The translations under genes and the position numbers were made by a program. Of a stretch of DNA of 64,000 bases, positions 1-8,865 are shown one piece after another; the first letter of the stretch is position 1, and every line of letters begins with the position of its first letter. The stretch spans positions 434,001-498,000 of the forward strand of contig NZ_AHBZ03000014.1 in NCBI RefSeq assembly GCF_000238375.3. Reading direction: 5' to 3'. Origin of the DNA: Pseudoalteromonas citrea. Lineage in GTDB: Bacteria; Pseudomonadota; Gammaproteobacteria; Enterobacterales; Alteromonadaceae. Under the pieces are notes generated by a model. The model ran no database searches and was not told the DNA's origin. It saw only the letters and a program-made list of their open reading frames with translations.

Positions 1-41
1 GCACCACTTCAATCAATTTAACTATAATTTACCAAAGTGGA

Positions 42-2228
42 CTATTGTCCAGCATAGTGTTTCAACATATTTGGCACATCTAAGATTAAGGCAATCCCGC
101 CATCAGAAGTAATCGTTGCCCCCGCCATACCTGGCGTACCTTGTAGCAATTGATCTAAAGGCTTGATAACTACCTCCTCCTGACCAATCAGAGAGTCGAC
201 AACAAAGCCCACTTGTTGTGTACCTATTTGAACAATAACAACGTGACCTTCTGCTTTTCTTGTCGTTGTGTCTGCACCTTTTACTAGCCAATGCTCTAAA
301 TAGAAAAGTGGAATCGCTTTTTGACGAACGATTATCGTGAGTTGCCCATCAACAATGTTTGTCTTGGTCAAATCTAAATGGAAGATTTCACTCACGCCAG
401 CTAATGGCAATGCAAACGTTTGTTCACCCACCACCACCATTAAGGTAGGTAATATCGCTAACGTTAATGGAACCTTTATTTCTAAAATAGTACCAACGCC
501 TAATTCAGACTGAATATTTACAGAGCCATTAAGCTGCGTAATTTTCGTCTTAACCACGTCCATTCCGACACCACGTCCTGAAATATCAGATATTTCTTCT
601 TTCGTCGAAAACCCTGGTGCAAAAATTAAGTTGTACGCTTCGGTATCAGATAAGCGGCTAGCTTGGTCTGAGTCAATAACGCCTTTACCAATCGCTATTT
701 TCTTCAGCTTCTCAGGGTCCATACCAGCCCCATCATCTCTGATGGTTAACAGGATATGATCGCCTTCTTGAGATGCAGACAGTGTCACAGTACCCGTTCT
801 TGGTTTATTACCCGCTTCACGAACGTCTGGCATTTCAATACCATGGTCAACAGAGTTTCGCACTAAGTGAACCAGCGGATCGGCTAACGCCTCAACCAAG
901 TTCTTATCTAAATCAGTCTCTTCGCCTTCCAAAATCAAGTTAATATCTTTTTTCAAGCTTCGAGCCAAGTCTCGTACAACACGTGGGAAACGACCGAATA
1001 CCTTTTTAATTGGTTGCATTCGAGTTTTCATTACCGCACCTTGTAAATCAGCAGTAACGACATCCAAATTCGATATCGCCTTACCCATAGTTTCACTATT
1101 GGTATTATTTGCAAGACTAACAAGTCTGTTTCTAACCAGTACCAATTCACCTACCATATTCATTATTTGGTCTAAACGTTTGGTATCAACTCGAACTGTT
1201 GTCTCCGCCTGAGCGGCAGCTGGCTTCTTGGCAGCAGGTGCTTTTGCTGGCGACGCTTCTGCTTTTTTCGGCGCAGGTTTAGCTACAGGCTTCGGAGCTG
1301 GTTTTGGTGCCGGTTTTGCCGCAGGAGGTGGGGTAGCAGCTTTGGGTGGCTCCGGTTTTGGCGCCGGAACACTTGGCTTAGCTGGCACTTCTGGTTCTTT
1401 AGAACGAGGTGCGCCACCTTTGCCATGTAATTCATCTAACAATGCTTCGAAGTCATCGTCATTTATTTCATCATCATCTGCGGCACTTGGTGAAGCGGGT
1501 GCTGCAGGAGCCGACTGTTCTGATTCTATGTTACCAAAACTACCGACGCCATGTAATTCGTCTAGTAAACTGTCAAATTCATCATCACTGATATCACCAT
1601 CACTACCCGCTACAGCTGGTGTTGCAGGCGTTGAGGGGGCTGTAACTGCTGGGCCCTGTCCAGAGCCATGAAGTTCATCTAATAAGTTTTCAAATTCATC
1701 TTCTGATATTTCATCGATGCCGCCACTAGAACTTTCCGCATCCGCAGACTCCACATCCACCTCAAACACAACATCCTCAGCAGGAGCTGTTGCAACAGGT
1801 TCTGGCTCTGCAGGCGCAATAGGCGTTTCATCTTCCGACTCAGGTCGACTTAGCTGATGTAATGTTTCAAGAAGCTGTGGATCAGCAGGCTCTGGCTTTT
1901 CTCGATTTTGGATATGACCAAACATTTCATTAATCGTGTCTAACGACTGTAAAATCACATCCATTAATTCTGAACTAACACTGCGCTGACCTTGCCTAAG
2001 CACATCAAACACATTCTCAGCACCGTGGCATGCATCAACCAACTCGGTCATGCTCAAAAATCCAGCCCCACCTTTAACGGTATGAAAGCCTCGGAAAATT
2101 GCGTTCAATAACTCTTTATCTTCGGGGTTATTTTCGAGCTCGACTAATTGCTCAGACAGCAGCTCTAAAATTTCTCCAGCTTCAACAAGAAAGTCTTGTA
2201 AGATATCTTCATCGACTTCAAAGCTCAT
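42..2228 (-). CDS. cheA: Chemotaxis histidine kinase CheA
   Basis: CheA autophosphorylates under control of chemoreceptor/CheW arrays and passes phosphate to CheY and CheB. Visible domains (numbering from the ATG at 2228): Hpt domain with the phosphoacceptor His at about residue 49 (FHTVKGGAGF); an acidic linker with three motif repeats in place of a recognisable P2 domain; a Pro/Ala/Lys-rich linker (about 275-350); P3 dimerisation helices; HATPase with N box HLVRNSVDHG and G boxes GAGMD and GRGVGMD; and a C-terminal CheW-like P5. An in-frame ATG lies at 2234, but AGGAG sits only 3 nt from it and 9 nt from the ATG at 2228, so 2228 is preferred. It is the last complete gene of the flhA-flhF-flhG-fliA-cheYZA run, 15 bp after cheZ. 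Stop TAG is 41 bp from the window edge. Confidence 0.97.
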   Translation of the reverse strand: MSFEVDEDILQDFLVEAGEILELLSEQLVELENNPEDKELLNAIFRGFHTVKGGAGFLSMTELVDACHGAENVFDVLRQGQRSVSSELMDVILQSLDTINEMFGHIQNREKPEPADPQLLETLHQLSRPESEDETPIAPAEPEPVATAPAEDVVFEVDVESADAESSSGGIDEISEDEFENLLDELHGSGQGPAVTAPSTPATPAVAGSDGDISDDEFDSLLDELHGVGSFGNIESEQSAPAAPASPSAADDDEINDDDFEALLDELHGKGGAPRSKEPEVPAKPSVPAPKPEPPKAATPPPAAKPAPKPAPKPVAKPAPKKAEASPAKAPAAKKPAAAQAETTVRVDTKRLDQIMNMVGELVLVRNRLVSLANNTNSETMGKAISNLDVVTADLQGAVMKTRMQPIKKVFGRFPRVVRDLARSLKKDINLILEGEETDLDKNLVEALADPLVHLVRNSVDHGIEMPDVREAGNKPRTGTVTLSASQEGDHILLTIRDDGAGMDPEKLKKIAIGKGVIDSDQASRLSDTEAYNLIFAPGFSTKEEISDISGRGVGMDVVKTKITQLNGSVNIQSELGVGTILEIKVPLTLAILPTLMVVVGEQTFALPLAGVSEIFHLDLTKTNIVDGQLTIIVRQKAIPLFYLEHWLVKGADTTTRKAEGHVVIVQIGTQQVGFVVDSLIGQEEVVIKPLDQLLQGTPGMAGATITSDGGIALILDVPNMLKHYAGQ
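1422..1709 (-). repeat. Three acidic 15-residue repeats inside CheA linker
   Basis: Within cheA, three copies of a motif of the form I-S-D-D-E-F-x-x-L-L-D-E-L-H-G are encoded at about 1665-1709, 1548-1592 and 1422-1466. They are spaced 39 and 42 residues apart and separated by Pro/Ala-rich linkers. They lie between the Hpt domain and the dimerisation domain, where the CheY/CheB-binding P2 domain would be. Each looks like a short amphipathic helix flanked by flexible spacer, consistent with a repeated docking site. That role is inference. Confidence 0.8.
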
Positions 2229-2243
2229 GTACATACTCTCCTA

Positions 2244-3026
2244 TTAGAAGCCTAAACTAGACAATAAATCATCGACTTCATCCTGCCCAGAAACTACATC
2301 ATCACGCGTATCAGCATCTAATATAGGACCTTCTGGACCAGAAATCGCATCTATGTCTATTTCAGTTGTTTGAACAGCTGCTTCATCTGCAACAAGGTTA
2401 CTTTCATGATTTGGCTGTTCATCAGTTGTACCAAAAACGGTAAGCATATGGATAAGGTTATCTTCAACTTCCCTGACAAGTTCAATAACACGGCGAATAA
2501 CTTGGCCGGTTAAATCTTGATAATCTTGTGCCATTAGCACGTTGGTCATCAGGCTCTGCAACTCATCAGTACGAGTTTGAGAGCCCTGCATAAAACGATC
2601 TAGGTCATGACATAGCGTCTTGAACTCACCGAGTTGAATATCTCGGCTCATAAGACGGTCCCAAGTAGGCTTAATTTGCGATATATCATCACCCAATTGT
2701 TGCGCTAAAGGCAGACTAGCCTCTATGGCATCCATCGTTTTATTCGCCGCATTCTCTGTCATTTCCATGACATAATTTAAACGTTGTTTAGCATCGGGAA
2801 TGGCTTCAGTCGTCAAATCAGAAAGACGAGTGTCGAGTTCGAAACTTTTTAAAGACTCATGCAATTGTCGAGTTAATTTCCCGACCTCCGCAAACAACTC
2901 GGACTGTTCTTTATTTGCAGCATCCAGAATGAGCTGGTCTGCTTTTTCTTGCTCACCTTGCTCCAAGTAAACAACAAGTTGCTTTGCTTGTTCAAGGGTG
3001 ATTTGAGGCACAGAAGGCGTTGACAT
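2244..3026 (-). CDS. cheZ: CheY-P phosphatase CheZ
   Basis: CheZ dephosphorylates CheY-P and so ends the switching signal at the polar motor. The 260-residue protein has the long helical hairpin body of the family, with the catalytic segment AQDYQDLTGQ at residues 166-175. After an acidic flexible linker (about 195-245) it ends in the CheY-binding tail DDLLSSLGF. It lies 19 bp downstream of cheY and 15 bp upstream of cheA in the same operon. Length and motifs match the gammaproteobacterial family, and the start ATG is the only sensible one. Nothing is missing. Confidence 0.97.
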   Translation of the reverse strand: MSTPSVPQITLEQAKQLVVYLEQGEQEKADQLILDAANKEQSELFAEVGKLTRQLHESLKSFELDTRLSDLTTEAIPDAKQRLNYVMEMTENAANKTMDAIEASLPLAQQLGDDISQIKPTWDRLMSRDIQLGEFKTLCHDLDRFMQGSQTRTDELQSLMTNVLMAQDYQDLTGQVIRRVIELVREVEDNLIHMLTVFGTTDEQPNHESNLVADEAAVQTTEIDIDAISGPEGPILDADTRDDVVSGQDEVDDLLSSLGF

Positions 3027-3045
3027 AAGCCTCTCCTTCTTATTA

Positions 3046-3429
3046 TTAACCTAAACGTTCAAACACTTTTTCTAACTTAGTTTTTAGTGTTCCTGCGGTA
3101 AATGGCTTGACAATATACCCATTTACGCCCGCTTGCGCAGCGGCAACTATCTGCTCTTTCTTAGCTTCAGCAGTTACCATAAGAACTGGAATATGCTTGA
3201 GGCTGTCGTCCGCGCGAATGGCACGCAAGAGATCAATACCTTGCATCCCTGGCATATTCCAGTCGGTTACCACAAAATCGAACTCCTGATTTTGTAGCAT
3301 TGGAAGCGCAGTACTTCCATCGTCAGCTTCTTGTACATTTGTAAAGCCCAAGTCTCTAAGTAAGTTTTTGATTATTCTCCTCATTGTAGAAAAATCATCA
3401 ACCACGAGAATTTTCATGTTTTTATCCAA
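3046..3429 (-). CDS. cheY: Chemotaxis response regulator CheY
   Basis: Single-domain receiver that, when phosphorylated by CheA, binds FliM to change motor rotation. Key residues are visible: acidic pair D11/D12, phosphoacceptor D56 (VVTDWNMP), switch residues T86 and Y105, and K108 (IVKPF). The start looks like TTG at 3429. A strong GGAGG ends five bases before it, whereas the first ATG (3417) is 17 bases from that ribosome site. The TTG start adds four residues (MDKN). The gene lies between fliA (38 bp upstream) and cheZ, the usual order in polar-flagellated gammaproteobacteria. A 123-residue product from the ATG remains possible. Confidence 0.97.
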   Translation of the reverse strand: MDKNMKILVVDDFSTMRRIIKNLLRDLGFTNVQEADDGSTALPMLQNQEFDFVVTDWNMPGMQGIDLLRAIRADDSLKHIPVLMVTAEAKKEQIVAAAQAGVNGYIVKPFTAGTLKTKLEKVFERLG

Positions 3430-3467
3430 AACATCCTCCAGTGAGGTTTCAACCTATTATTTTTACT

Positions 3468-4202
3468 CTAATTGACCCAGTCATTGATTTTAGCTTTGAG
3501 CTTTATCATTGCCTGCCCATGTATTTGGCTAACACGAGATTCACTTACATCAAGTATCTGGCCGATTTCTTTTAAATTCATCTCATCGTTGTAATAAAGA
3601 GACAATACTAACCCATCTCTTTCTGGCAGCGATTGTATCGCTGAAAGCAACGATTCGTTAAAACGTTCATTTTTAACGTTATTAAAGGGTTTGTCTAGCG
3701 ATAAATCATGGTTTGCAGGAGTAATAACGTCTTCATCGACGCCCAAGTCCTCTATCCCAATAATCTTGCTCGCATTTACATCATGTAGAATATGATGGTA
3801 CTCATCTAGCGTAATATCAAGTTTTTCAGCGATTTCAGTGTCTTTTGGTTCTCGTCCTAGCTCAGATTCGAGAAAAGATATAGCTTCAGCCACTGTTCTG
3901 CTGTTTTTGTGAACAGACCTAGGCGCCCAATCTCCGCGACGGATCTCGTCGAGCATAGCTCCTCGGATCCGAATTCCGGCAAATGTTTCAAAACTTGCGC
4001 CTTTACTCGCATCAAAGTTCTTAGAAGCTTCGATAAGACCAATCATACCTGACTGAATTAAATCATCTAATTGGATATTTGCTGGCAGACGAGCCAATAA
4101 ATGACACGCTACCTTTTTCACAAGTGATGCATGACGTTCTACCACCATGCTCAAATGCTCTGTCGTTTGATACCCCATCGCTTTACCCACCGATGATGCC
4201 AT
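3468..4202 (-). CDS. fliA: Flagellar sigma factor sigma-28 (FliA)
   Basis: FliA directs RNA polymerase to late flagellar and chemotaxis promoters and is held by FlgM until the hook is complete. The 244-residue protein shows region 2 (LDDLIQSGMIGLIEA, then FETFAGIRIRGAMLDEIR), region 3, and a C-terminal region 4 helix-turn-helix (LKEIGQILDVSESRVSQIHGQA). It begins 2 bp after the flhG stop, so it is translationally linked to flhFG and probably transcribed from the sigma-54 promoter upstream of flhA. Complete and typical in length. Confidence 0.97.
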   Translation of the reverse strand: MASSVGKAMGYQTTEHLSMVVERHASLVKKVACHLLARLPANIQLDDLIQSGMIGLIEASKNFDASKGASFETFAGIRIRGAMLDEIRRGDWAPRSVHKNSRTVAEAISFLESELGREPKDTEIAEKLDITLDEYHHILHDVNASKIIGIEDLGVDEDVITPANHDLSLDKPFNNVKNERFNESLLSAIQSLPERDGLVLSLYYNDEMNLKEIGQILDVSESRVSQIHGQAMIKLKAKINDWVN

Positions 4203-4204
4203 AA

Positions 4205-5065
4205 TTACCCATTGACAAGTTGTTCAATAAAAAACTCTAAATGACCTGATGGTTGATGTGGAATTGGCCACTTTGCGGCCTTGCTTGCCAAACCACGAAA
4301 TGCAACCGCAGCTGGAGATTTTGGAAATAGCTCAACAATTGTTTTTTGACGACGCGAAGACTTTCGCATATTTTCGTCATAAGGAACTGTTGCAACTAAC
4401 TCAAGTGCCACATCTAAGAATCTGTCCGTCACTTTTGACAGTTTAGCAAACAATTCTTGCCCTTCTCTTAAACTACGCACCATATTGGCAACTATTTTAA
4501 ATTTATAAACCCCATGCTCTCGGCTCAACACTTTGATTAGCGCGTAAGCATCGGTAATTGAAGTTGGCTCATCGCATACAACAACCATCACATCTTGAGC
4601 TGCCCGAGAAAAACTCAGCACCATATCTGAAATACCAGCAGCGGTATCGACGATAAGTATATCAAACTCGGTATTTAACTCACTAAAAGCACGAATAAGT
4701 CCCGCGTGTTCTGCAGGAGTTAACTCAACCATGTTTTGCGAGCCAGATGTAGCAGGTACTATTTTTATGCCTGCGGGCCCTTCAACTAGAATTTCATCTA
4801 GTTCACACTCACCAGAAAGTACGTGTGATAAATTCTTTTCAACACGCAAACCTAACATAACATCACAGTTTGCTAAGCCTAAATCGGCATCTAAAACCAG
4901 TACTCTATTACCTTGTTGGCCTAGCGCTATAGCTGTGTTCAATGACACATTGGTCTTACCAACACCACCCTTACCACCGGTAACGGCAATGACTTTTACA
5001 CCATGGTTATTATTTTGATTCATCCTACGCAGGCCACTTGCTTGATCTAAAACTGTGTTAATCAT
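4205..5065 (-). CDS. flhG: Flagellar number regulator FlhG (FleN)
   Basis: MinD-like ATPase that limits the number of polar flagella, acting with FlhF and, in relatives, by restraining the master activator FlrA/FleQ. The N-terminus carries DQASGLRRM (residues 7-15), matching the DQAxxLR activator helix that stimulates the FlhF GTPase. A deviant Walker A GGKGGVGKT follows at about 30-38, then DADLGLANCD and the switch motif VDTAAGI. The C-terminal part has the amphipathic membrane-targeting character of the family. The start overlaps the end of flhF by 8 bp, implying coupled translation. Length (286) is normal. Confidence 0.96.
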   Translation of the reverse strand: MINTVLDQASGLRRMNQNNNHGVKVIAVTGGKGGVGKTNVSLNTAIALGQQGNRVLVLDADLGLANCDVMLGLRVEKNLSHVLSGECELDEILVEGPAGIKIVPATSGSQNMVELTPAEHAGLIRAFSELNTEFDILIVDTAAGISDMVLSFSRAAQDVMVVVCDEPTSITDAYALIKVLSREHGVYKFKIVANMVRSLREGQELFAKLSKVTDRFLDVALELVATVPYDENMRKSSRRQKTIVELFPKSPAAVAFRGLASKAAKWPIPHQPSGHLEFFIEQLVNG

Positions 5066-6584
5066 ACATTCCTACTGTCTGAGACGCCACTGCTTCACGC
5101 CTTGAATGTTGTGCTTTTATTCTCTTTAAATACAATTGCTCAGCTTTTTTGACTAACTTTTGAGCATTCGCCACTCGAATGTCTTCTGGCACTCGCTGAC
5201 CATTAGTAAGATACCCTATTGGCAGGCGATTTTGAATCGCAATACTAATAATCTCACCTAAACTTAGACATTCATCAAGTTTTGTGAAAATACAGCCACT
5301 TAAATTCACTTTTTGAAAGTGACGCACTGACTCTTGCAATACATGCATTTGAGACGTTGCACTTAATACTAAATAACTTCTAATGTCTACACGTGCACTT
5401 CGCATTAAGGTATTCAACTGCTCAGTTAAACGAAGGTCTCTTTGGCTCATACCCGCGGTGTCTATTAATACTAGACGCTTATTACGTAAATGATATAAAA
5501 CTTCTGCTAATTCATTAGCATCTTTTACCTGCTTCACTGGGCAACCAATAATTCGGCCATATGTTGCAAGTTGCTCATACGCCCCGATTCTGTAGGTATC
5601 GGTTGTAATTAATGCAACTTTATCGGCACCATACTTTTGTGCTCCCAAAGCAGCAAGTTTTGCAACAGTGGTCGTTTTTCCTACTCCAGTAGGGCCAACC
5701 AGTGCGTAAACACCACCTTGACGTAAAATATCATTATTTGTGGTATGCATCTGGTTTACAACCATGTTTAACAATGCATTCCATGCTTCTTTACGGGATA
5801 CATCATCAGGTATAAAACACGCCATTTGCTCCGCTACTTCACTATCAATTCCCATACCCTGAAGGCGGTCGATCAGGCATGCTCTTGTAGGATCTCTGCG
5901 CGCCATATCTTGTTGCATTAGGCCAGAAACCTGGTGTTCTAATAGTTGACGAATTGCGTTCATTTCTTCACGCATCGATGTCATTTCGTCAGGTTTAGCT
6001 GCAACACTTGGTTTCGCCATATCGTCGCCAAATCCAGAGTCAAGCTCATCATCGAACTGCCAGTCTGAACTTCCAGAGTCCGTTCTTGCTGAAATGTCTT
6101 TTTGTCTGGCTTGTGCTTGATTTCGTGGTGTATTTCTTGCGTAATTTGGCTGTTCAGTGCGAGTCTGGTTAGATTCATACTGCTCATGAGCATCGGCTTG
6201 TTTATTGAATACTTGCTCCGTGTCGATCCCTGATTGTGAAAACATAGAAGCTAATTCAGGTGAACGTGGCCGGGGAGCCTGACGCTCTAATAAAGCTTGT
6301 AAACTATCAGCCACTTGCGCTTGTGGCTCAGGCCGAGCACGCTGAGGCTCAGGTCTCACTAACCTTGATGGCTGTGATTGTGGTTTTGTAATAGCTCCTT
6401 GGGTTTGTGATGAAACTTCAGGCTGTTGCTTAACAACTTCTCGGTCATTGTCTACCGCTGCAACAATCTCAACACCATCTGCCAACTTTTTATTTGACAT
6501 GATCACTGCATCAACGCCAAGCTCTTCTTTGACTTCTTTTAATGCTGTACGCATATCTTTAGCAAAAAAACGTTTAATTTTCAT
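5058..6584 (-). CDS. flhF: Flagellar placement GTPase FlhF
   Basis: SRP-family GTPase that marks the cell pole for flagellar assembly. Three parts are visible in 508 residues: a basic N-terminal B domain (MKIKRFFAKDMRTALKEVK), a long low-complexity Gln/Arg/Pro-rich linker (about 55-215), and the NG domain with P-loop GPTGVGKTT (about 296-304), a DTYRIGA motif, the G3 motif DTAGM and TKLDE. It overlaps flhG by 8 bp and follows flhA by 21 bp. The pair FlhF/FlhG is the signature of polar rather than peritrichous flagellation. Confidence 0.97.
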   Translation of the reverse strand: MKIKRFFAKDMRTALKEVKEELGVDAVIMSNKKLADGVEIVAAVDNDREVVKQQPEVSSQTQGAITKPQSQPSRLVRPEPQRARPEPQAQVADSLQALLERQAPRPRSPELASMFSQSGIDTEQVFNKQADAHEQYESNQTRTEQPNYARNTPRNQAQARQKDISARTDSGSSDWQFDDELDSGFGDDMAKPSVAAKPDEMTSMREEMNAIRQLLEHQVSGLMQQDMARRDPTRACLIDRLQGMGIDSEVAEQMACFIPDDVSRKEAWNALLNMVVNQMHTTNNDILRQGGVYALVGPTGVGKTTTVAKLAALGAQKYGADKVALITTDTYRIGAYEQLATYGRIIGCPVKQVKDANELAEVLYHLRNKRLVLIDTAGMSQRDLRLTEQLNTLMRSARVDIRSYLVLSATSQMHVLQESVRHFQKVNLSGCIFTKLDECLSLGEIISIAIQNRLPIGYLTNGQRVPEDIRVANAQKLVKKAEQLYLKRIKAQHSRREAVASQTVGMYD

Positions 6585-6605
6585 GTTACAACCCCTTGAG
6601 TCCTA

Positions 6606-8705
6606 TTACTGTCCAACTGAGCTCACAATCTTGATTTGTCTTTCATCTGGTACTTCCTGATATGACATCACTCGAAGTCCAGGTATTGTATGTTTTACAA
6701 ATCTTGAGAGCACACTTCTCAACATACCTGAGGTTAATAAAATTGACGGGTCACCTAACATCTCTTGCGTTTGATGTGCTTCTCGTAACGATTCTTGAAG
6801 CCGCTCCGCAAGACCTGGTTCGATACCTGCCCCTTCATCACCTGCGTTCTGAAGTGACTGATGCAACATCTGTTCCAACTCAGGTGCCAATGTTATGACA
6901 GGGATCTCATCCGCACCTCCAACAGCATCCTGAATGATCAGTCGGCGCAGTGAAATTCGCACTGCAGCCGTTAATACATCAGGGTCTTGGCTTCTTGGGC
7001 CATACTCAACTAGAGTCTGTACAATCGAGCGCATATCACGAATTGCTACGCCCTCATTGAGTAAATTTTGTAGGACTTTTACGATAGTTGTTAAAGGTAA
7101 AATATCTGGCACTAGACCCTCAACTAAACGCGGATGAGTTTTTGCTAACATATCGAGTAAATTTTGAACTTCTTCATGACCAAGTAATAAAGATGCATTA
7201 TTTGTTAACAATTGGCTGATATGGGTTGCTACGACAGTCGCCGCATCGACCACTGTATATCCCAATGAATGTGCTTCATCTTTTTGGTCCGGCTTAATCC
7301 AAACCGCCTCTAAACCAAATGCAGGATCAGTGGTCGCGACACCATTGATAGGCCCAAAAACTTGACCAGGATTAATTGCTAATTCATCACCATGCTTTAA
7401 CTCTCCATCACCTGAGCCCACGCCCATTAAAGTGATATTATAGGCATTGGGGTCAAGTTCTAAGTTATCTCTAATATGAACTGGAGGCACTAAAAAACCA
7501 AGCTCTTGCGATAGCTTTTTACGAACCCCTTTAATACGACTCAGTAACTCACCACCTTGCGCTTGGTCGACAAGTGGTATTAGTCGATACCCTACTTCTA
7601 GCCCAATCACATCAACAGGTTGTACATCATCCCAGCCTAACTCTTTTTGATCTTGCTTACGCGCTGCGACATCACCACCTTTGGCTTCTTCAGCTTTTTT
7701 CTCTTCTTCAGCTTTTGCTTTTTGTGTGTGCGTATAATAAGCCAGATAACCTAATAATGCGCCGAGGCTTAAAAAGGCCACGTGAGGCATTCCAGGTACA
7801 AGTCCCATAACAATTAAAATTGCAGCCGCTATTGACAGTGACTTTTCGTTTCCTAATTGAGACTTAAACTGATCACCCATATTGTGGGATTCATTTTGTC
7901 TGGTTACAACAATCGCAGTACCGATAGAAAGGAGTAAAGAAGGTAATTGAGCAACTAATCCATCACCGATAGTCAGTAATGTATACACTTCCATCGCTCT
8001 ACCAAATGATAAATCATGTTGGATCATACCAACGAAAAGGCCACCAATAATATTGATCGCCAAGATAACAATACCCGCGATTGCATCCCCTTTAACGAAT
8101 TTACTCGCTCCATCCATAGAACCATAAAAATCGGCTTCCCTTGTTACTTCATCTCGCCGAGCTCGTGCTTCATCCGCACTGATAAACCCTGCATTTAAGT
8201 CAGCATCAATAGCCATTTGCTTACCAGGCATCGCATCTAGCGTAAAACGAGCCGATACTTCTGATATGCGCCCTGCGCCTTTTGTAATTACTACAAAGTT
8301 TATAATAATGAGAATTAAGAATACGACTAAGCCAACCGCATAATTACCACCAATTACCACTGAGCCGAAGGCTTCAATTACCTTCCCTGCTGCATCTCCA
8401 CCGTTATGACCTTCTAATAATACAACGCGAGTACTCGCAACATTGAGTGCTAGACGCATGATCGTCGCGATGAGCAAGACTGCTGGAAACATACCAAATT
8501 CAAGCGGTTTCATTGTATAAACCGTCACGAGTAAAACAACAAGTGCTAAGGCTATATTAAAGGAAAAAAGAATATCCAGTAAGAATGGGGGTAAAGGTAA
8601 TATCACCATACCCAATGCAGCCAATACCATTAGAGGGGTTCCTACACCTTTAGCATATTCTTTTTTATCTCTATTGATTTGCTGTAAAACCGCTTTAAAA
8701 TCCAT
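6606..8705 (-). CDS. flhA: Flagellar export gate protein FlhA
   Basis: Largest component of the flagellar type III export gate and part of the proton-driven substrate pump in the inner membrane. The 699-residue protein starts with about 8 hydrophobic segments (residues 20-330), including the conserved loop between segments with KGAGRISEVSARFTLDAMPGKQMAID. A charged linker follows (about 335-365), then the soluble C-terminal domain that docks export chaperones. It is the first gene of the flhA-flhF-flhG-fliA-cheYZA run and is preceded by a near-consensus sigma-54 promoter. Length and start are typical. Confidence 0.98.
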   Translation of the reverse strand: MDFKAVLQQINRDKKEYAKGVGTPLMVLAALGMVILPLPPFLLDILFSFNIALALVVLLVTVYTMKPLEFGMFPAVLLIATIMRLALNVASTRVVLLEGHNGGDAAGKVIEAFGSVVIGGNYAVGLVVFLILIIINFVVITKGAGRISEVSARFTLDAMPGKQMAIDADLNAGFISADEARARRDEVTREADFYGSMDGASKFVKGDAIAGIVILAINIIGGLFVGMIQHDLSFGRAMEVYTLLTIGDGLVAQLPSLLLSIGTAIVVTRQNESHNMGDQFKSQLGNEKSLSIAAAILIVMGLVPGMPHVAFLSLGALLGYLAYYTHTQKAKAEEEKKAEEAKGGDVAARKQDQKELGWDDVQPVDVIGLEVGYRLIPLVDQAQGGELLSRIKGVRKKLSQELGFLVPPVHIRDNLELDPNAYNITLMGVGSGDGELKHGDELAINPGQVFGPINGVATTDPAFGLEAVWIKPDQKDEAHSLGYTVVDAATVVATHISQLLTNNASLLLGHEEVQNLLDMLAKTHPRLVEGLVPDILPLTTIVKVLQNLLNEGVAIRDMRSIVQTLVEYGPRSQDPDVLTAAVRISLRRLIIQDAVGGADEIPVITLAPELEQMLHQSLQNAGDEGAGIEPGLAERLQESLREAHQTQEMLGDPSILLTSGMLRSVLSRFVKHTIPGLRVMSYQEVPDERQIKIVSSVGQ

Positions 8706-8741
8706 CGCTTACCGACTACAAAAAATTGACACTGACTAGTT

Positions 8742-8759
8742 AAAGCAAGTTACGCGCCA
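8742..8759 (-). promoter_or_regulatory. Sigma-54 promoter of the flhA operon
   Basis: Minus-strand sequence TGGCGCGTAACTTGCTTT has the invariant GG and GC dinucleotides exactly 10 bases apart and nearly matches the sigma-54 consensus TGGCACG-N4-TTGCT. It ends about 37 bases upstream of the flhA ATG, in a 160-bp gap between flhB and flhA. Expected activator is FlrC. Confidence 0.85.
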
Positions 8760-8865
8760 TATAACCTATTAAGCTCGTACTTAATGGTTTACTCGCTTAT
8801 AAATTTAATTGCTGGGCAGGCCGCTAAGTACTCTTATAGATGTGTTGGGATCGGACAGGTGAACT

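Noticed and set aside
1228-1671. Long plus-strand open frame rich in Ala/Gly opposite cheA
   Set aside because: It is the complement of the low-complexity Pro/Ala/Lys linker of CheA and has no independent ribosome site or family match.
8768-8785. ATTAAG/CTTAAT hairpin between flhB and flhA
   Set aside because: Six AT-rich base pairs and no T run on the minus strand, so not a convincing terminator or operator.
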